A stretch of 11,119 nucleotides of DNA from Aquificaceae bacterium (GTDB lineage Bacteria; Aquificota; Aquificia; Aquificales; Aquificaceae), in the NCBI GenBank assembly GCA_026982025.1, contig JALSHX010000243.1, positions 1-11,119 of the forward strand, read 5' to 3'. The notes under the pieces were generated by a model. The model had not been told where the DNA came from. It did no database searches and saw nothing but the letters and a program-made list of their open reading frames with translations. The translations under genes and the position numbers were made by a program. Below are positions 7,064 through 11,119 of the stretch, in pieces (position 1 is the first letter of the stretch; every line of letters starts with the position of its first letter).

Positions 7064-7504
7064 AAGTATGTCCCAAAGATTTATGTGGGTGTTGAGTGGT
7101 TCGGTTTTGAAAGGATACTTGAGAGCCTTGAGATTCCTCCCGAATGCGGAGCACTTGCAACATTCACGGGAATTCCCAGAAGGGCTCCGGAGGACGGAGA
7201 TGTAGAGTACTTAGAGTATGAGGCATATCCGGAAATGGCTCTTAAAGTTATGGGCAGGATCAGAGAGGATGCAATAAAGAAGTACGGTGTAAAGGAGCTG
7301 ATCATCCATCACAGAACAGGGGTAGTGCCCGTAGGCGAGCCTTCCTTTCTGGTCGTTGCCCTCGGCGGACACAGGGAGGAGACATTCTTGGCTCTGAGGT
7401 ACGCCGTTGATAGGACCAAGGAGGAGGCGCCTATCTGGAAGAAGGAGGTTTTCCGGGACAGGAGTTCAAGGTGGAAAAGGGGAGATGAGATCGTTAAGGG
7501 ATAA
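7052..7504 (+). CDS. moaE: Molybdopterin synthase catalytic subunit MoaE
   Basis: Large subunit of molybdopterin synthase. With thiocarboxylated MoaD it adds two sulfurs to cyclic pyranopterin monophosphate, making molybdopterin in the cytoplasm. The 150 residues match the family length. [17 protein letters not shown] (33-49), [10 protein letters not shown] (54-63), [18 protein letters not shown] (84-101), and the active-site region [16 protein letters not shown] with Lys123 and Lys130 all correspond to MoaE. The ATG at 7052 is the first plausible start. Upstream in-frame sequence runs into the pilT promoter region and reads as non-coding. The start has no Shine-Dalgarno and lies inside an inverted repeat. 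The stop overlaps moaA by 20 bp, implying coupled translation. No moaD is in view, so the partner must be encoded elsewhere. Confidence 0.94.
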   Translation: MNVIKYVPKIYVGVEWFGFERILESLEIPPECGALATFTGIPRRAPEDGDVEYLEYEAYPEMALKVMGRIREDAIKKYGVKELIIHHRTGVVPVGEPSFLVVALGGHREETFLALRYAVDRTKEEAPIWKKEVFRDRSSRWKRGDEIVKG

Positions 7505-8495
7505 GCTGGGAAGACCTCTCAGGTCCTTGAGGGTTTCCGTAACGGACCGATGCAACTTCAGATGCTTTTACTGTATGCCCGGGGATGGGGAGTTTACCTT
7601 CTTGCCGAGAAAAGAACTGCTGTCTTATGAGGAAATAGTAAGGTTGGTAAGGATATTTGCGTCCCTCGGGGTTGAAAAAGTGAGGATTACGGGGGGAGAA
7701 CCCCTCCTCAGGAAGGAGCTGGACAAACTTATTGAGTCAATCTCGTCAATCCCGGCAATAAGGGACCTTGCTCTGACAACAAACGGCTACAAGCTTCCGG
7801 AGATGGCTTACAGACTGAGGGAGGCTGGTCTGAAGAGGATCACCGTGAGCCTGAACACCCTGAGGGGGGACAGGTTCAGGGCTATTTCCGGTTCTGGTTT
7901 TGATGTGGACAGGGTTATTGAAGGAATTGAGATTGCCCTAAAGGCGGGTTTTGAGGAAGTTAAGCTGAACGCGGTTATCGTTAGGGGTGTTAACGAAGAT
8001 GAGATTATTGATCTTGCAAAATTTGCGAGAGAAAAGGGGATTTACCTGAGGTTTATTGAATTCATGGATGTTGGAACGCTAAACCGCTGGGATCTGCAAA
8101 GTGTTTTCTCCGCAGATGAGATCCTTGAGGTTATGAAAAAGGAGTTTGAATTTTTAAGTGAGGGGAGAGCTAAGGGAGAAACCTCCCTTAACTTCAGATA
8201 CACGGACATGGATCTCGGATTTGGCATCATAGCTTCTATAACGAGACCCTTTTGTGGCGACTGCTCCCGTATCAGGCTTTCTGCTGACGGACACCTGTAC
8301 ACTTGTCTGTTTTCCTCAAGCGGATTTAATATAAAGAGGTATGTGAGGGGGGGTTGCTCGGATGGGCGAATTGCCCGAATCATTTATAAGCTTTGGGCAG
8401 GGAGGGAAGACAGATACTCCGAAGTCAGATTTGAAAAGCTTTCGGGAGAATCACCTTCCTTCTCCAAGGTTGAGATGTTCCGAATTGGTGGTTAG
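7485..8495 (+). CDS. moaA: GTP 3',8-cyclase MoaA (radical SAM)
   Basis: First enzyme of molybdenum cofactor synthesis. It uses radical SAM chemistry to convert GTP to 3',8-cyclo-GTP, which MoaC then turns into cyclic pyranopterin monophosphate. Of 336 residues, [18 protein letters not shown] holds the radical SAM cysteines Cys23, Cys27 and Cys30. [10 protein letters not shown] (67-76) is the SAM-binding GGEP motif. The second cluster is held by Cys257, Cys260 and Cys274 ([18 protein letters not shown]). The chain ends MFRIGG with the conserved terminal Gly-Gly needed for activity in the family. The ATG at 7485 is preceded immediately by AAGGGGAG and fits the usual MoaA N-terminus. It overlaps moaE by 20 bp, and together they form a two-gene operon. 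70 bp follow before coxC. Confidence 0.96.
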   Translation: MRSLRDKLGRPLRSLRVSVTDRCNFRCFYCMPGDGEFTFLPRKELLSYEEIVRLVRIFASLGVEKVRITGGEPLLRKELDKLIESISSIPAIRDLALTTNGYKLPEMAYRLREAGLKRITVSLNTLRGDRFRAISGSGFDVDRVIEGIEIALKAGFEEVKLNAVIVRGVNEDEIIDLAKFAREKGIYLRFIEFMDVGTLNRWDLQSVFSADEILEVMKKEFEFLSEGRAKGETSLNFRYTDMDLGFGIIASITRPFCGDCSRIRLSADGHLYTCLFSSSGFNIKRYVRGGCSDGRIARIIYKLWAGREDRYSEVRFEKLSGESPSFSKVEMFRIGG

Positions 8496-8509
8496 AAATT
8501 CAGAAAACC

Positions 8510-8538
8510 TTGCATTCCATTTTCTCCTGATTTATGAT
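8510..8538 (+). promoter_or_regulatory. Sigma-70-like promoter of the cox operon
   Basis: TTGCAT (8510-8515), a 17-bp spacer and TATGAT (8533-8538) make a well-spaced promoter in the 70-bp gap after moaA. The predicted start is about 8545, giving a roughly 20-nt leader containing AAGGAGGG (8552-8559), 6 nt before the coxC ATG. The near-palindrome ATGATATATGTCAT (8534-8547) overlaps the -10 box and start point and may be a regulator site. Confidence 0.6.
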
Positions 8539-8565
8539 ATATGTCATCTTTAAGGAGGGACTGAG

Positions 8566-9348
8566 ATGGCACAGGGAGCAGTGCATCACGGGGCACACCA
8601 CGAGGTCAGCATCTGGCCTCTGCCTGTTGGATTTGGTACCCTTCTGGTTCCGCTCGCCATAACCATGTACTTCCATTACGGGTGGCAGATGGCGGGTCTC
8701 ATTACGGGAGGTATTTCCCTCGTCCTTATTCTTATCGGTGCTGCGGGATGGGCTAATGAACATTTTTCAAAGGAAGGAGACTTCGGCTTTGGTTCGCTGG
8801 GGACATTCTCTTTCCTCGTCTCGGAGATAGTTATTTTCGGAACTCTCTTCTCCGCCTTCTGGATGGCCCGTGCTACTCATGCGGATGAGTGGACCGGTTG
8901 GGTACCGGAAGGTGTAAGCCTCGGAATGGCAGGTATACTCACCCTAATTCTTTGGGCTTCAAGCTTCACCATCTACAAAGCTGAAGTGGTCCTTGAGGAA
9001 GAAGGAGACACCGGAAAGGCTCTTATGTGGACCTTTCTCACCTTCGTTCTGGGTTCTCTGTTTGTTGTCTTGCACGTCAATGAATGGATGCACCTATGGG
9101 CGGGGGGATTTACCCTCAGCTCAAACATGTACGGAACAGGTTTTTACTCCCTGACGGGGCTTCACACATCGCACGTTCTTGTGGGGCTACTTGCCCAGCT
9201 CTATGTAATGTGGCTCCTTCTTTCGGGAAAGATGAACAAGGAAAAGCCTACGCTCCTGAAGGGAGTTTCGGTGTACTGGCACTTTGTTGATGTTATGTGG
9301 ATGCTCGTTGCCGGAACCGCGTATCTGGTGGGGAGCACCGCAATATGA
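8566..9348 (+). CDS. coxC: Cytochrome c oxidase subunit III
   Basis: Integral subunit III of an A-type heme-copper oxidase. It stabilises subunit I and its proton uptake in the cytoplasmic membrane. The 260 residues give about seven membrane helices (near 20-37, 43-62, 77-101, 118-137, 153-174, 193-219 and 236-256). Family marks are Glu87 in SEIVIFG, matching the conserved SE in helix III, FYSLTGLHTSHVLVGL (193-208) and YWHFVDVMW (237-245). The N-terminus carries a small His cluster (HHGAHH, 7-12). The start has a strong AAGGAGGG and a promoter upstream, so this is the first gene of the operon. Its stop overlaps the next ATG as ATGA. Having subunit III first, ahead of II and I, is unlike the usual coxB-coxA-coxC order. 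Confidence 0.95.
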   Translation: MAQGAVHHGAHHEVSIWPLPVGFGTLLVPLAITMYFHYGWQMAGLITGGISLVLILIGAAGWANEHFSKEGDFGFGSLGTFSFLVSEIVIFGTLFSAFWMARATHADEWTGWVPEGVSLGMAGILTLILWASSFTIYKAEVVLEEEGDTGKALMWTFLTFVLGSLFVVLHVNEWMHLWAGGFTLSSNMYGTGFYSLTGLHTSHVLVGLLAQLYVMWLLLSGKMNKEKPTLLKGVSVYWHFVDVMWMLVAGTAYLVGSTAI

Positions 9349-10142
9349 AAATTCTCTTTGCCCTTTTACTTCTTGCAGGGGCGGTTCTGGGAAACATAAT
9401 GGGGACATACAGAGCGGGGAAAAAGGACTTCTTTGATCCCGAGCTTCTCAAGATAGACGAGGGCAAGTACATAGGTGGTTTCGTTGCAAATGTTCCTCTG
9501 AGGTTGTCGGACGGCAGAACTGTTGAACTATACGAACTCCTGAAGGAGAGGCCAACGATTCTTGTTTTTTCCTATTACACCTGCGAAGGTTCCTGTCCCA
9601 TCAGGGTTGATAACCTCAAGAAGGTTCTTGATTCTTCCAGCACTTTACAGAGAAGAGACTTTAACGTCCTTGTGGTTTCCTTTGACAAACGGGATACTCC
9701 TGATACCATGAAATCTTTTATGGCAAAGCGTGAACCATTTACAAAGCACTGGAAGTTTGCAATTCTTGACCCCCAATCCATTGACAGGTTAACGATGAGT
9801 ACTGGCTTTAAGTTCTTTTACTCCGAGAGGGACAGAACCTTCGTTCATACAAGTGCGTACATCTTTCTTTCACCGGACGGTAAGATTACGAGGTATCTTT
9901 TCGGAATCAAACCAAAAGAGAAGGACCTCAGGATCGCCCTTGCTGAGGCCGAGGGTGGAAAGGTCAGCCTGAGCTCTGTTGTGGACCTTGCCCTGCTGGT
10001 GTGCTATACCTATGATCCGAGCAGGAGTTCGTTTGTTATTAATCCCACAATTATCTTCGGCGGAATAGGGTTTGCCATCCTCGGTTCAATAGCAATCTTT
10101 GCCTTTGTATCTAATAGGCTTTCAAGAAGGGAGGTGCAGTGA
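9345..10142 (+). CDS. SCO1/SenC family copper chaperone for cytochrome oxidase
   Basis: Membrane-anchored thioredoxin-fold protein on the periplasmic side that delivers copper to, or reduces, the CuA site of subunit II. Of 265 residues, 1-16 form a signal peptide or anchor. The copper ligands are Cys80 and Cys84 in YYTCEGSCP (CxxxC), and His168 in FVHTSAYIFLSPDGK. DKRDTPDTM (114-122) is the usual DxxRDTP loop. A C-terminal part CYTYDPSRSSF followed by a hydrophobic helix (about 234-255) matches the longer SCO form with a second membrane anchor. The ATG at 9345 shares ATGA with the coxC stop, and coxB begins at the last base of this gene's stop. The position between subunits III and II fits a role in building the CuA centre. 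Confidence 0.93.
   Translation: MKILFALLLLAGAVLGNIMGTYRAGKKDFFDPELLKIDEGKYIGGFVANVPLRLSDGRTVELYELLKERPTILVFSYYTCEGSCPIRVDNLKKVLDSSSTLQRRDFNVLVVSFDKRDTPDTMKSFMAKREPFTKHWKFAILDPQSIDRLTMSTGFKFFYSERDRTFVHTSAYIFLSPDGKITRYLFGIKPKEKDLRIALAEAEGGKVSLSSVVDLALLVCYTYDPSRSSFVINPTIIFGGIGFAILGSIAIFAFVSNRLSRREVQ
10127..10136 (+). promoter_or_regulatory. Ribosome binding site deciding the coxB start
   Basis: AAGGGAGGTG near the end of the SCO gene. GGAGG (10130-10134) lies 7 nt before the ATG at 10142 and only 4 nt before an in-frame GTG at 10139. The spacing favours the ATG. Confidence 0.6.
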
Positions 10143-10858
10143 TGGATCAGGTATTTGCCTATCCGGCAAACTGGTGGAATGAAGCGGTGACGGTGTGGCT
10201 TGTGGTAGCGGTGGTAATTTATGTGGTTACCGCCATTCCCGGATTGTACTTTATTGCAAAGTACAGGTTCATTCCGGGAGAGAGGGAGGTAGGCGATCAG
10301 GAAAAGCACGGACACTGGGGTCTTGAGGCTCTCTGGACAATCGTTCCCACCATCATAGTGCTTGTTCTTGCCACTTACTCCTTTGCTGTCTTTCAAAAGC
10401 AGAGAAACGCACCGAAGGATGCAATGACCATCAAGGTTACGGGATTTATGTGGGGCTGGCAGGTTGAGTACCTTGATGATGCGGGGAACACGGTTAAAAC
10501 TGTTGTAACCGCGTACAACCCGGAAAGCTACGATGTGCCGGAAGAGCAAAAGATAGTTGTGCCGGCTGGTAAACCAGTGAAGGCTTTATTAACCTCCCTT
10601 GATGTGATTCACGCCTTTTATGTTATGCCCGCAAAGATCGTTGAGGATGCTGTACCGGGAAGGATAACCCACCTGTGGTTTCAAATCAATAAACCCGGCG
10701 AATACTGGATCTTCTGCAGGGAGTTCTGCGGGACGGGGCACTCCCACATGTTTGCCAAGCTGAAGGTCGTACCCCCCGAACAGTTTGCTATCTGGCTTAA
10801 AGGTGATCAAAAGCTTGCAGAAAAGTCGGTTGAAATAAATGGGGGACAAGACCTTTAA
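10142..10858 (+). CDS. coxB: Cytochrome c oxidase subunit II with CuA centre
   Basis: Subunit II receives electrons from cytochrome c through the binuclear CuA centre on the periplasmic side. The 238 residues have two N-terminal membrane helices (about 15-38 and 65-84), the second with LEALWTIVPT, where Glu62 is conserved. A cupredoxin domain follows with GFMWGWQVEY (101-110). All CuA ligands are present: His157 in DVIHAFYVMP, then Cys192, Glu194, Cys196, His200 and Met203 in CREFCGTGHSHM. This identifies a true cytochrome c oxidase rather than a quinol oxidase. There is no fused cytochrome c domain at the C-terminus, so it is not caa3-like. A typical cleavable signal is not obvious. It begins at the last base of the SCO stop and ends 12 bp before coxA. 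Confidence 0.97.
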   Translation: MDQVFAYPANWWNEAVTVWLVVAVVIYVVTAIPGLYFIAKYRFIPGEREVGDQEKHGHWGLEALWTIVPTIIVLVLATYSFAVFQKQRNAPKDAMTIKVTGFMWGWQVEYLDDAGNTVKTVVTAYNPESYDVPEEQKIVVPAGKPVKALLTSLDVIHAFYVMPAKIVEDAVPGRITHLWFQINKPGEYWIFCREFCGTGHSHMFAKLKVVPPEQFAIWLKGDQKLAEKSVEINGGQDL

Positions 10859-10870
10859 GGAGGTTGTGAG

Positions 10871-11119
10871 ATGAGAGAAGCTGTAATAGGAAAGAGCTGG
10901 TACTCAGCGGGTTTTCTTGAGTGGCTTTTTACCACTGACCATAAGAAGATCGGAATTATGTACTTTACCACGGGGCTTGTCTTCTTTCTCGTTGCGGGAC
11001 TTTTCGGTCTTGCAATCAGAATTGAGCAGAACTCACCCGGATTCCAGCTGGTGAGCCCGGGATTCTACAACTACCTTCTGACAGGACACGGCGCTGTAAT
11101 GCTCCTGTGGTGGGCTATA
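10871..11119 (+). CDS. coxA: Cytochrome c oxidase subunit I, 3' end beyond the window
   Basis: Catalytic core subunit that reduces oxygen to water at the heme-CuB centre and pumps protons. Only the first 83 residues are visible. WLFTTDHKKIGIMYF (18-32) is the classical A-type entry to helix I. TGHGAVMLLWWAI (71-83) contains His73, expected to be an axial ligand of the low-spin heme. CuB ligands and proton-channel residues lie outside the window. The ATG at 10871 follows a TAAGGAGG (10856-10863) that uses the coxB stop codon as part of the site. The sequence is unlike the B-type (ba3) subunit I N-terminus, so I call this A-type. Confidence 0.95.
   Translation, partial: MREAVIGKSWYSAGFLEWLFTTDHKKIGIMYFTTGLVFFLVAGLFGLAIRIEQNSPGFQLVSPGFYNYLLTGHGAVMLLWWAI

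Noticed and set aside
7407..7484. Longer N-terminus for MoaA
   Set aside because: It is an Arg/Gly-rich out-of-frame reading of moaE. The ATG at 7485 has a ribosome site and matches the family N-terminus.
9297..9344. Longer N-terminus for the SCO protein
   Set aside because: It lies within coxC in another frame. The ATG at 9345 gives a proper signal/anchor sequence and an ATGA junction.
10010..10549. 179-codon reverse-strand open frame under the SCO and coxB genes
   Set aside because: It is antisense to two strongly conserved genes, has no recognisable motif and no ribosome site that I can see.
1..11119. Mobile element, phage, CRISPR or defence system
   Set aside because: I looked for direct repeats, terminal inverted repeats, transposase motifs and repeat-spacer patterns on both strands and saw none; all genes are housekeeping or envelope functions with similar codon use.

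Overview
The window reads as ordinary chromosomal DNA from a thermophilic, respiring Gram-negative bacterium. My best guess is a member of the Aquificaceae (Aquifex, Hydrogenobacter, Hydrogenivirga or Thermocrinis type). That rests on the proteins being very rich in Lys/Glu/Arg, heavy use of AGG/AGA and ATA codons, extremely tight gene packing, and a coxC-sco-coxB-coxA order that I associate with that group. It is an inference without a database search. I see no mobile element, tRNA, rRNA, CRISPR array or phage gene. No gap between genes exceeds about 80 bases.

Layout. (1) 2-3034, plus strand: the 3' part of a 14-helix drug/proton antiporter, followed by two overlapping genes for exported SurA/parvulin-like periplasmic chaperones. 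(2) 3037-3801, minus strand: glutamate racemase murI, converging on the second chaperone gene. (3) 3841-4644, plus strand: a short-chain isoprenyl diphosphate synthase, divergent from murI. (4) 4634-6973, minus strand: pilT-pilC, the retraction ATPase and inner-membrane platform of type IV pili, behind a good sigma-70-like promoter. (5) 7052-8495, plus strand: moaE-moaA for molybdenum cofactor synthesis, divergent from pilT, with a perfect 8-bp inverted repeat over the moaE start. (6) 8566-11119, plus strand: coxC-sco-coxB-coxA, an A-type heme-copper cytochrome c oxidase operon with its copper-insertion protein. It has its own promoter and the window ends inside coxA.

Themes. Three blocks serve the envelope: outer-membrane/periplasmic folding (two SurA-like proteins), peptidoglycan precursor supply (MurI makes D-glutamate) and pilus retraction. 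The isoprenyl synthase supplies precursors for lipid carriers, quinones and possibly heme A/O side chains. The moa pair supplies cofactor for molybdoenzymes, and the cox block builds the terminal oxidase. Within blocks, genes are joined by overlaps of 1-58 bp, or by gaps of 3 bp (pilT-pilC) and 12 bp (coxB-coxA), which suggests translational coupling. Converging blocks meet with a 2-bp gap or an 11-bp overlap.

I did not find a clearly new biological system. The best leads are the tandem pair of degenerate SurA-like chaperones, the inverted repeat sitting on the moaE start, the isoprenyl synthase that lacks the usual segment after its second Asp-rich motif, and a set of start codons without Shine-Dalgarno sequences that may be leaderless.
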